Assembly: GCF_000012825.1 (NCBI RefSeq)
Contig: NC_009614.1
Coordinates: 2,046,001 to 2,110,000 of the forward strand
Direction: 5' to 3'
Length of the DNA stretch: 64,000 nt
From: Phocaeicola vulgatus ATCC 8482
GTDB taxonomy: Bacteria > Bacteroidota > Bacteroidia > Bacteroidales > Bacteroidaceae
Part shown: one piece after another, positions 55,188-63,033 of the stretch
Numbering within the stretch: position 1 is the stretch's first letter
How the letters are laid out: every line of letters begins with the position of its first letter
Position numbers and translations under genes: made by a program
Notes under the pieces: model-generated
Seen by the model: the letters and a program-made list of their open reading frames with translations, nothing else
Database searches by the model: none
What the model was told of the DNA's origin: nothing

Positions 55188-55284
55188 TTAATCGTTATAA
55201 ATTTAGTTGTTTCACCTTCTCCGGCGCCCTGCAGAGTGTCGGGGTTGGTATAGAATTGTCATTTAACTATAACGATTAATTAAA
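55183..55284. repeat. 17-bp perfect inverted repeat before exbB
   Basis: TTTAATTAATCGTTATA (55183-55199) is exactly complementary to 55268-55284. The 68-nt loop holds a smaller CCGGC/GTCGG pair. The right arm ends 9 nt before the exbB ATG. Confidence 0.75.
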
Positions 55285-55293
55285 ACATATATC

Positions 55294-56109
55294 ATGGAAA
55301 CTATTCAAAATAAAACTACTAATAAGATTGTAGGTATTAAAAATGCGGGTTGGGTAATTATATGCTGCTTTATCATTGCAGTTTGTATCTATCACTTCAT
55401 ATTGGGGAATCCATCCAACTTTATGAATAATGACCCTAATAACCATCCGTTGCCGGGCAGTTTCCTGGGAACAATTTACAAAGGTGGTGTAGTGGTGCCC
55501 ATTATCCAGACCCTGTTGCTCACCGTCATAGCGTTGAGCGTTGAGCGTTATTTAGCCATCCGGTCTGCTTTTGGCAGAGGTTCGCTGGTGAAATTCGTCG
55601 CTAATATTAAATCTACCCTGGCCGCTGGTGATATGAAGAAGGCACAAGAGCTATGTGATAAACAAGGCGGTTCTGTAGCCAATGTAGTTACTTCGACTTT
55701 AAGAAAGTATGCCGACGTGGAAAACGATGCGACACTTTCCAAGGACCAGAAAGTACTGGCCATTCAAAAAGAATTGGAAGAAGCAACTGCACTGGAGCTC
55801 CCTATGATGGAGCAGAATCTGCCTGTTATCGGTACAATCACCACATTGGGTACCTTGATGGGACTACTCGGTACGGTAATTGGTATGATCCGTTCATTTG
55901 CAGCTTTGTCTGCCGGTGGTGGTACGGACTCCATGGCTTTGTCACAAGGTATTTCCGAGGCGTTGATCAATACGGCATTCGGTATCTTGACAGGTGCATT
56001 GGCGGTTATTTCTTATAACTACTACACTAATAAGATTGATAAATTGACTTACAGCCTCGATGAAGTAGGTTTCTCTATTGTACAGACCTTTGCGGCTTCT
56101 CATAAATAA
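55294..56109 (+). CDS. exbB: MotA/TolQ/ExbB proton channel protein
   Basis: 271-aa ExbB-type subunit that, with ExbD, energises TonB by the proton gradient. Three membrane segments: GWVIICCFIIAVCIYHFILG, VPIIQTLLLTVIALSVERYL (extended helix) and the conserved core TITTLGTLMGLLGTVIGMIR, followed by ISEALINTAFGILTGALAVI. The N-terminus is longer than in E. coli, as usual in Bacteroidetes. First gene of the exbB-exbD-exbD-tonB operon. Confidence 0.95.
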   Translation: METIQNKTTNKIVGIKNAGWVIICCFIIAVCIYHFILGNPSNFMNNDPNNHPLPGSFLGTIYKGGVVVPIIQTLLLTVIALSVERYLAIRSAFGRGSLVKFVANIKSTLAAGDMKKAQELCDKQGGSVANVVTSTLRKYADVENDATLSKDQKVLAIQKELEEATALELPMMEQNLPVIGTITTLGTLMGLLGTVIGMIRSFAALSAGGGTDSMALSQGISEALINTAFGILTGALAVISYNYYTNKIDKLTYSLDEVGFSIVQTFAASHK

Positions 56110-56137
56110 TCGTGCCAACCCTTTAAAATAAACTGCT

Positions 56138-56743
56138 ATGGGTAGAGCAAAGATTAAAAAGAAAAGTACGTTCATAGATATGACGGCCATGAGTGACGTC
56201 ACTGTGTTGCTGCTTACTTTCTTTATGTTGACTTCAACATTCGTAAAGAAGGAGCCGGTACAGGTGTTTACTCCAGCCTCCGTTTCTGAAATCAAGATTC
56301 CGGAAACGAATATCCTTCAGATTCTGGTGGACCCGCAAGGGAAAATATTTATGAGCCTCGACAAACAGCCCGACATGAAGGCCGTATTGGAGAAAATGGG
56401 TGAGGAGTACGGAGTTGATTTTACTCCTGAGCAGGAGAAGAAATTTGTGACAGCTTCTACATTTGGTGTCCCGATGAGAAGCATGCAGAAATATCTGGAT
56501 CTGCCTTCCGACCAGCAGGATAAACTGTTGAAAAATGAAGGTATCCCCTGTGACAGTACAGATAATCAGTTTAAATCATGGGTACGCAGTGCTCGTCAGG
56601 TGAATCCTGATTTACGTATTGCTATCAAAGCTGATGCGTCAACTCCCTACGCTGTGATTAAAAACGTAATGAACTCACTTCAGGACCTCAGAGAGAACCG
56701 GTACAATCTGATTACTTCTCTGAAGACTACTTCTGATAAATAA
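56138..56743 (+). CDS. exbD: ExbD-type biopolymer transport protein 1
   Basis: 201-aa ExbD: basic cytosolic start (MGRAKIKKKSTFIDMTAMSD), one membrane helix with the proton-carrying aspartate in MTAMSDVTVLLLTFFMLTST, and a periplasmic domain ending LRIAIKADASTPYAVIKNVM. Longer than E. coli ExbD (about 140 aa) by an insertion in the periplasmic part. Confidence 0.93.
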   Translation: MGRAKIKKKSTFIDMTAMSDVTVLLLTFFMLTSTFVKKEPVQVFTPASVSEIKIPETNILQILVDPQGKIFMSLDKQPDMKAVLEKMGEEYGVDFTPEQEKKFVTASTFGVPMRSMQKYLDLPSDQQDKLLKNEGIPCDSTDNQFKSWVRSARQVNPDLRIAIKADASTPYAVIKNVMNSLQDLRENRYNLITSLKTTSDK

Positions 56744-56755
56744 AACCGAATAATT

Positions 56756-57406
56756 ATGAGTGCTGAAGTACAAGAAAGCAGCAAAAAAGGAAAGGGTTCG
56801 AAGCAAAAAAAGATGACTGTCCGCGTAGACTTTACGCCTATGGTGGATATGAACATGTTGCTGATTACTTTCTTTATGCTGTGTACCACGCTGAGCAAAC
56901 CTCAGACGATGGAAATAAGTATGCCGAGCAATGACAAGAACATCACTGAAGAGCAGCAGAGCAAGGTGAAGGCTTCACAAGCAATTACCCTGTTACTGGC
57001 CGGAGGAGATAAATTGTATTATTATGAAGGAGAACCTAATTATAAAGACTATACATCGCTGAAGGAAACTTCCTATAATGCAGATGGTCTGCGTTCCATT
57101 CTTCTTAAAAAGAACTCGGCGGCAGTTCGTGAAGTAAACGATCTGAAAAAACAGAAAGCTGATCTAAAGATATCAGAGGAGGAGTATACGAAAAAACTGG
57201 CTGAAATAAAAAGCGGAAAGGATACCCCGACTGTTATTATTAAAGCAACGGATGACTCTTCATACAAGAATCTGATTGATGCTCTAGATGAAATGCAAAT
57301 ATGCAATATAGGTAAGTATGTAATTACAGACATCGCAGATGCAGATCAGTTCTTGATCAAGAACTATGATACGAAGGGCGATCTGAGTAAAGACATTGCG
57401 GAATAG
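56756..57406 (+). CDS. exbD: ExbD-type biopolymer transport protein 2
   Basis: 216-aa second ExbD: lysine-rich start (KKGKGSKQKKMTVRVDFTPM), membrane helix with aspartate (FTPMVDMNMLLITFFMLCTT), and a periplasmic domain with an inserted charged helix (VNDLKKQKADLKISEEEYTK) before VIIKATDDSSYKNLIDALDE. Twelve nucleotides after the first exbD. Two different ExbDs per ExbB are common in Bacteroidetes. Confidence 0.92.
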   Translation: MSAEVQESSKKGKGSKQKKMTVRVDFTPMVDMNMLLITFFMLCTTLSKPQTMEISMPSNDKNITEEQQSKVKASQAITLLLAGGDKLYYYEGEPNYKDYTSLKETSYNADGLRSILLKKNSAAVREVNDLKKQKADLKISEEEYTKKLAEIKSGKDTPTVIIKATDDSSYKNLIDALDEMQICNIGKYVITDIADADQFLIKNYDTKGDLSKDIAE

Positions 57407-57435
57407 TAACACACATTTAAAAGGAGGAAAAGAAA

Positions 57436-58248
57436 ATGGCAAAAATAGATTTGACCTCACCTGAATGGTGTGAACTGATATTCCAAGGTAAGAACAAGGC
57501 ATACGGTGCCTATAAGATGCGTGCCAATTCACCTAAACGCCACACGTGGGCAATGGTAATTGTAGTGATCATTGCTGCCATAGGTTTCAGTATACCGACA
57601 TTGGTAAAACTGGCAACCCCGAAGCAGAAAGAGGTGATGACAGAGGTGACTACCTTGTCACAACTGGAAGAACCCGAAGTGAAACAGGAAGAGTTCAAGA
57701 AAGTGGAACCGGTGGCTCCGCCTCCTGCTCTGAAAAGCTCTATCAAATTTACAGCTCCTGTCATCAAAAAAGATGAAGAAGTGCGTGATGATGAAGAGAT
57801 AAAGAGTCAGGAAGAATTGACTCAGACCAAAGTGGCTATCTCTATTGCCGATGTGAAAGGTAATGATGAGTTGAACGGTAAAGATATTGCTGAACTGAAA
57901 GAAGTGATAACCAAAGCCCCCGAAGCAGAAGAAAAAACATATACTATGGTAGAACAGATGCCTCAGTTCCCGGGTGGTGATAGAGAATTGCTGTCTTTTA
58001 TAGCAAAGAATTTGCATTATCCTACCATTGCGCAGGAAAAAGGAATACAGGGTAAAGTGTTTGTCCGCTTTGTGGTTTCGGCTACAGGTGACGTAAAGGA
58101 TGTGAAGGTGATGCGTTCTCTGGACCCGTATTGCGACAAGGAAGCCATCAGGGTGATCCAGTCATTGCCGAAGTGGATTCCGGGAAGACAGAACGGACGT
58201 AATGTTCCCGTGTACTATACCGTTCCTATAACTTTTAAGCTACAATAA
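57436..58248 (+). CDS. tonB: TonB family energy transducer
   Basis: 270-aa TonB. A cytosolic N-terminus (WCELIFQGKNKAYGAYKMR) is followed by a membrane helix (TWAMVIVVIIAAIGFSIPTL), a proline/glutamate linker, and a C-terminal TonB domain (QFPGGDRELLSFIAKNLHYP, GKVFVRFVVSATGDV, PKWIPGRQNGRNVPVYYTVP). It spans the periplasm to drive SusC-like and other TonB-dependent transporters. It closes the ExbB/D module. Confidence 0.95.
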   Translation: MAKIDLTSPEWCELIFQGKNKAYGAYKMRANSPKRHTWAMVIVVIIAAIGFSIPTLVKLATPKQKEVMTEVTTLSQLEEPEVKQEEFKKVEPVAPPPALKSSIKFTAPVIKKDEEVRDDEEIKSQEELTQTKVAISIADVKGNDELNGKDIAELKEVITKAPEAEEKTYTMVEQMPQFPGGDRELLSFIAKNLHYPTIAQEKGIQGKVFVRFVVSATGDVKDVKVMRSLDPYCDKEAIRVIQSLPKWIPGRQNGRNVPVYYTVPITFKLQ

Positions 58249-58257
58249 TATCTATAT

Positions 58258-59202
58258 ATGATGATGAAGCTGTATATTGCATTATTGGCTGCTTCGTTGC
58301 TGCTGCTTTCGGGCTGCGGCAACAAACCCAAACCGGGGGAAGACGATACGTTGACCTCTGGCACTATAACGATAGCGGTGGACGAAACTTTCCGTCCCAT
58401 TATAGAAGAGGAGTTACAGGTGTTTTATGCATTGACACCGGATGCCACCGTGCATCCCATTTATTGCAGCGAAGTGGAAGCCATGAAACTTTTGCTGGCG
58501 GATAGTGTACGTCTGGCTATAACCACCCGGCAACTCACCAGGCAGGAAACAGCCTATCTTAATGACAAGAAATTCTTTCCTGTATCGGTAAAGATGGCGA
58601 CAGATGGTTTGGCCTTGATAGTGAACAAGCAAAATACGGATTCATTAATTACGGTTGACCAGTTTAAAGAAATACTGACGGGGAAAGTTACTGACTGGAA
58701 ACAGTTGAATCCTGCTTCCCGTTTGGGTGAGCTCCAACTGGTATTTGATAATCCCAATTCGAGCACCGTACATTATGTACTTGATTCGATCTGCGGCGGT
58801 ATGCCTTTGTCGAAGGACCTGAAGGCGCAGAAAACAAATCCGGAGGTGATTTCGTATGTGGCTAAGAATCCCGCAGCTTTAGGGGTTATCGGTGTCAACT
58901 GGATAGGAAATCCTGCGGATAGTACGCGACTCTCTTTCAATGACGTCATTCGGATAATGGCTGTCAGCCGTGCGGATTCGGCTACAGTGGGAAATAGTTT
59001 CAAGCCTTATCAAGCTTATCTGGCTTTGAACCAGTATCCGCTCACTCGCAATGTGTACATTTTACTCAATGATCCTAAAAGTGGTCTGCCCAGTGGTCTG
59101 ACTTCTTTCCTGACAGATTTCCGGGGACAGCGTATCATCTTGAAATCAGGACTGGTACCTGCTACGGCTGCTGTGAGGATTGTAGATGTAAAAGAGGAAT
59201 AA
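58258..59202 (+). CDS. PstS-like phosphate-binding lipoprotein
   Basis: 314-aa lipoprotein (lipobox LLLLSGC) with a type 2 periplasmic-binding fold: SGTITIAVDETFRPIIEEEL, then the PstS-like VDQFKEILTGKVTDWKQLNP and NSSTVHYVLDSICGG. No permease or PstABC follows; instead it is embedded between tonB and a TPR gene. In Bacteroidetes this order recurs, suggesting a role with the TonB complex rather than classical phosphate ABC import. Confidence 0.85.
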   Translation: MMMKLYIALLAASLLLLSGCGNKPKPGEDDTLTSGTITIAVDETFRPIIEEELQVFYALTPDATVHPIYCSEVEAMKLLLADSVRLAITTRQLTRQETAYLNDKKFFPVSVKMATDGLALIVNKQNTDSLITVDQFKEILTGKVTDWKQLNPASRLGELQLVFDNPNSSTVHYVLDSICGGMPLSKDLKAQKTNPEVISYVAKNPAALGVIGVNWIGNPADSTRLSFNDVIRIMAVSRADSATVGNSFKPYQAYLALNQYPLTRNVYILLNDPKSGLPSGLTSFLTDFRGQRIILKSGLVPATAAVRIVDVKEE

Positions 59203-59225
59203 TAAATGAACAAAAAAGAAGAACC

Positions 59226-60641
59226 ATGAAAAAATTAGTATTAACCGTGATGAGCCTGTGCCTGGCCGTAACTATGTGGGGACAGACACCAGCAGGCAGC
59301 GAATGGTCACCCCAAGTGAAACAGGCTGCCACGATGATAAAGGAGAATCCGGCAAAAGCCTCCGAGGCTTTTGATGAACTGATGAAAGGTAAAAATAAGA
59401 AGAATACTTCCTTGTTGGTAGAGATAGGCCGGGCTTATCTGGACCAGGGAAAAACAGCAGAAGCTGCCGAATATGCACAGCGCGCTAAAGATGTGAACAG
59501 TAAATGTGCTGTAGCCTATCTGCTGAGTGGTGATGTGGCATTGAAACTAAATGATGTGAACAAAGCCAGCAGTGATTATAACCAGGCTATTTATCTGGAT
59601 GAAAATTGCAGCGAAGCTTATTTTAAATATGCACAGGTATATAAAGGTGTAGACCCTCAACTGTCACTGGATATGTTGATGCGTTTGCAGACTAAGGCTC
59701 CGGACGATAACCGTATCAGTAAGGAATTGGCCGATGTATATTATACGATGGGGCAGTATGGCAAAGCAAAAGAAGCTTATGAAAGTTATCTGAAAGTAGG
59801 TACGCCTACCGAACAGGACTATACCCGCTATGCCATGTTGCTATATCTGAATAAGGATTATGCGCAGTCTTCGGATATGGTAAAGAAAGGTCTGGAACTT
59901 GCTCCGGAAAATCATGTGCTGAAACGTCTGGCGATGTATGATAATCTGGAGTTAAAGGATTACAAAGAAGGACTGGAAGCAGCCGCCACTTTCTTTTCTA
60001 ATCCCGGTAATCCGGATTATGTATATTTGGATTACGTTTATTTCGCCCGTTTGCTGGAAGCTGACAAGCAGTATGATGAAGCGGTGGCACAGTTCGACAA
60101 AGCACTGGCTATGGACAAATCGCATACGGAAATCTATAAAGATATCTCTGATGTATACGAAAAGGAACGTGATTTTCCGAAGGCCATAGAGGCTTATAAA
60201 AATTATTTGGGCGGAATGAAAGGTGATCCGGATATTAGTGACCTGTTTTTATATGGACGTTTGAACTATTATGCGGCTACTGATTCTGCTTATCAGGATA
60301 AGCAACCACTTTATCTAGCTGAAGCCGATACTATTTTTGCACAAGTGGCTGCTAAAGTTCCCGATAACTATTTAGGAAACTTCTGGCGTGCCCGTGTTAA
60401 TTCTTTGCGTGATCCTGAAACAACTCAGGGATTGGCAAAGCCTTATTATGAGGCTGCACTGAGTATTCTGGAACAGAAGCCTGATGCTACTAAATCAGTG
60501 TTGGTGGAATGTAACAGCTATTTGGGATATTATTATTTTGTAAAAGAAGATTATAACCAGTCAAAACTGTATTGGAATAAGATATTGGAAATTGATCCTG
60601 GAAACGAAACTGCTACTAAAGCACTAGGAGGAATTAAATAG
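59226..60641 (+). CDS. TPR-repeat periplasmic protein
   Basis: 471-aa exported protein (signal MKKLVLTVMSLCLAVTMWGQ) built of about ten tetratricopeptide repeats (for example AAEYAQRAKDVNSKCAVAYL, YDEAVAQFDKALAMDKSHTE, KLYWNKILEIDPGNETATKA). TPR arrays act as protein scaffolds. It is last in the exbB-led operon, 23 nt after the PstS-like gene; a partner for the envelope energy complex is plausible. Confidence 0.85.
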   Translation: MKKLVLTVMSLCLAVTMWGQTPAGSEWSPQVKQAATMIKENPAKASEAFDELMKGKNKKNTSLLVEIGRAYLDQGKTAEAAEYAQRAKDVNSKCAVAYLLSGDVALKLNDVNKASSDYNQAIYLDENCSEAYFKYAQVYKGVDPQLSLDMLMRLQTKAPDDNRISKELADVYYTMGQYGKAKEAYESYLKVGTPTEQDYTRYAMLLYLNKDYAQSSDMVKKGLELAPENHVLKRLAMYDNLELKDYKEGLEAAATFFSNPGNPDYVYLDYVYFARLLEADKQYDEAVAQFDKALAMDKSHTEIYKDISDVYEKERDFPKAIEAYKNYLGGMKGDPDISDLFLYGRLNYYAATDSAYQDKQPLYLAEADTIFAQVAAKVPDNYLGNFWRARVNSLRDPETTQGLAKPYYEAALSILEQKPDATKSVLVECNSYLGYYYFVKEDYNQSKLYWNKILEIDPGNETATKALGGIK

Positions 60642-60744
60642 TCCTTCTTTTTTTCATTTATCATTTGAGTTGAGCGGACAGTACTTGGTTGCCGCCCGCT
60701 TAATTCGTTTAACGGTTAATGAATGTTAAAGATGAGTCATTCTT

Positions 60745-60800
60745 CTTGTTTATTCAAATAAACTATATACATTTACAGTGTACTAATCAACTAATACACT
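60745..60800 (+). promoter_or_regulatory. Promoter and YtrA-type operator of the ABC/GntR operon
   Basis: CTTG (60745-60748), 19-nt spacer, -7 box TACATTTA (60768-60775), immediately followed by AGTGTA (60777-60782), 12 nt, TACACT (60795-60800). YtrA-subfamily GntR proteins bind AGTGTA/TACACT palindromes, and such a regulator is encoded at the end of this operon. Confidence 0.75.
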
Positions 60801-60826
60801 AAATAACTAATAAAACCATAAACACA

Positions 60827-61669
60827 ATGATGATTGAAGTAAAGAACTTGTCTTTCAGTTATGGAAAGAGAAAACAGAAAGTCTTTGATGACTTCTCGCT
60901 AGCATTGGACAAAGGTTCAGTTTACGGCCTTTTAGGGAAGAACGGTACAGGTAAATCTACTTTGCTTTATTTAATGACAGGTTTGCTTCGTCCTCAGGCC
61001 GGACGGGTGCTTTACAAAGGGGTGGATGTTTCCATGCGCTATCCCCTGACTTTGCAGGACATGTTTCTAGTGCCTGAAGAATTTGCTTTGCCATCAGTCA
61101 GTTTGAAACAATACTTGAAGCTGAATACTCCGTTTTATCCGAATTTCAGCAATGAACTCTTGAGCACTTGCCTTCGTGATTTTGATATGAATGAAGATAT
61201 TCATTTGGGCGAGCTTTCGATGGGACAGAAGAAGAAAGCATTTATGTGCTTTGCATTAGCTACCAATACCTCTTTGTTGGTAATGGACGAGCCCAGCAAC
61301 GGATTGGATATTCCTTCTAAAAGTCAGTTTCGTAAAGTAATCGCTTCGGGCATGACCGATGAAAAATCAGTCATCATCTCTACGCACCAGGTGAGAGATA
61401 TTGACAGCCTGCTGGATCATGTGGTTATTATTGACGGTACCCGCGTATTGTTGAATGCATCGGTAAAGACCATCTGTGACAAAGTCTATTTTGCAGAGCA
61501 AGGCATGAATGAACCGACGGACACAGCACTCTATGTCCAGCCGTCCGTCCAGGGAAACAGTGTCATCTTCCCGAACACTGAGAATGAGGAAACGAATTTG
61601 AATCTGGAAGTATTATTCAACGCTATGCTGGCAGAGAGAGAAAAAATGCAAACCATGTTTAACAAGTAA
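60827..61669 (+). CDS. ABC transporter ATP-binding protein
   Basis: 280-aa ATPase with Walker A (GLLGKNGTGKSTLL), Q-loop region (MFLVPEEF), signature ELSMGQKKK and Walker B (LLVMDEPSNGLD) plus the switch histidine in STHQVRD. It belongs to the ABC-2/YtrB-like exporters associated with GntR regulators. The C-terminal 60 residues are an extra domain of unknown use. The starts MMIE and MIE (60830) are both possible. Confidence 0.92.
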   Translation: MMIEVKNLSFSYGKRKQKVFDDFSLALDKGSVYGLLGKNGTGKSTLLYLMTGLLRPQAGRVLYKGVDVSMRYPLTLQDMFLVPEEFALPSVSLKQYLKLNTPFYPNFSNELLSTCLRDFDMNEDIHLGELSMGQKKKAFMCFALATNTSLLVMDEPSNGLDIPSKSQFRKVIASGMTDEKSVIISTHQVRDIDSLLDHVVIIDGTRVLLNASVKTICDKVYFAEQGMNEPTDTALYVQPSVQGNSVIFPNTENEETNLNLEVLFNAMLAEREKMQTMFNK

Positions 61670-61683
61670 CACACACAAACATT

Positions 61684-62574
61684 ATGGATACGAATAACTT
61701 CTTTAGCTTTTCGCGTATTGCAATGGTAATGAAACGCGAGATTATGGAAAATTGGAAAACGAATCTTTATCGTTTGATAGGAATTTATGCTGCATTCGCC
61801 TTGGTAATGATACTTCATATGTGGACAATGAGTTCTGGTAGGTCTTCTCAGATATCGTTTACTACTTATTGTTCTAATATAATGGGGACCTTTGTTTTTA
61901 TCATTGGTATTGCCAGTATTGCTTATGCTGCCAACATTATGGAAAACATGATTACAAAAGAAAAACGTATCGCTTTTCTGATGCTTCCGGCGACTATGAT
62001 AGAGAAATTTGTAGCACGATTTTTAATTGTTACGGTAGGGATGGCCGCAGCCATTATAGTTGCCGCTTCATTGGCAGAGATTACGCGTTATCTTGTACTT
62101 CCTTTGTTTAATTTGCCCGAGGCATTCCATCAATCAGTGTTGTACCATCTTCTTTCTATGGCTGCTATAGATGGAGAACAGGTATTTAGGGGATCGGGAT
62201 CCGCTTTGAATATGTCCTACCAGAACTGGCTGGGTGAGCTGTGCGGATGGGCTTTCTTGGTGTGGTCACATTCACTTTATATTCTAGGGGGGAGTTATTG
62301 GTACAAGAAACCTTTTTTCAAGACATTGGGTACATTGATGCTTATTTCTATTCTGTGTTCGGTCTTGTCAGTACATATCATATCATGGGTAGGCAATGAC
62401 GGTATGCGTAGTTTCGCTGAATGGCTGGAAGCTAATTTCCAGTGGGTGACATTAAACAAGTTACTTTCCTTAGGGGTGGCGTTCTTCAGTGCATTCACCA
62501 TGTTCAACTGGTGGCTGAGTTACCGGCTCTTTACCCGTTCACAAGTTATTAAACCCAAATTCCGTTTGCTATGA
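61684..62574 (+). CDS. ABC-2 type permease
   Basis: 296-aa integral membrane protein with about six membrane spans (YRLIGIYAAFALVMILHMWT, IMGTFVFIIGIASIAYAANI, FLIVTVGMAAAIIVAASLAE, LGTLMLISILCSVLSVHIIS, and others). Follows its ATPase by 14 nt and overlaps the regulator by 4 nt. Substrate unknown; YtrABC-like systems respond to cell-envelope stress in other bacteria. Confidence 0.85.
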   Translation: MDTNNFFSFSRIAMVMKREIMENWKTNLYRLIGIYAAFALVMILHMWTMSSGRSSQISFTTYCSNIMGTFVFIIGIASIAYAANIMENMITKEKRIAFLMLPATMIEKFVARFLIVTVGMAAAIIVAASLAEITRYLVLPLFNLPEAFHQSVLYHLLSMAAIDGEQVFRGSGSALNMSYQNWLGELCGWAFLVWSHSLYILGGSYWYKKPFFKTLGTLMLISILCSVLSVHIISWVGNDGMRSFAEWLEANFQWVTLNKLLSLGVAFFSAFTMFNWWLSYRLFTRSQVIKPKFRLL

Positions 62575-62936
62575 AATTTAAAGAAAGTAAATCCATTTAC
62601 TTGCAGATAGCTGACCGGATATGTGATGAAATCCTGCAAGGACAATATACGGAAGAAGAGCGTATTCCATCGGTCAGAGAATACGCCGCCACAGTGGAGG
62701 TGAATGCAAATACGGTGGTCCGCACGTATGATTACCTTCAGGGACAAGAGATCATTCACAATAAACGCGGCATTGGTTATTTTGTATCGGCAGGGGCTAA
62801 AGACCGGATTATTGCTTTACGGAAAAATACATTCCTGCATGAAGACCTGCCTGAGTTTTTCAGACAAGTGAAGACATTGGATATTCCCATGAAGGAGATA
62901 GAAAAAATGTATAAGGAATATCTGACTCAACAATGA
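62571..62936 (+). CDS. GntR-family regulator, YtrA subfamily
   Basis: 121-aa regulator: N-terminal winged helix (SIYLQIADRICDEILQGQYT, IPSVREYAATVEVNANTVVR) and a short helical C-terminus of about 50 residues without an effector domain, the YtrA layout. Overlaps the permease gene as ATGA. The last position in the operon and the AGTGTA/TACACT site at 60777-60800 fit autorepression. Confidence 0.93.
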   Translation: MKFKESKSIYLQIADRICDEILQGQYTEEERIPSVREYAATVEVNANTVVRTYDYLQGQEIIHNKRGIGYFVSAGAKDRIIALRKNTFLHEDLPEFFRQVKTLDIPMKEIEKMYKEYLTQQ

Positions 62937-62986
62937 CACAACACCAAGCACATCTACGACAACACATACACAACATCGGTTAGATA

Positions 62987-63025
62987 AAGAAATCCCGGCA
63001 GAGCGATGACTCGCCGGGATTTCTT
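62987..63025. terminator. Terminator after the ABC/GntR operon and the peptidase gene
   Basis: Perfect 13-bp stem AAGAAATCCCGGC (62987-62999)/GCCGGGATTTCTT (63013-63025) with a 13-nt loop. Serves both convergent units; an A-run lies on one side and T-rich sequence on the other. Confidence 0.9.
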
Positions 63026-63033
63026 ATATCCGG

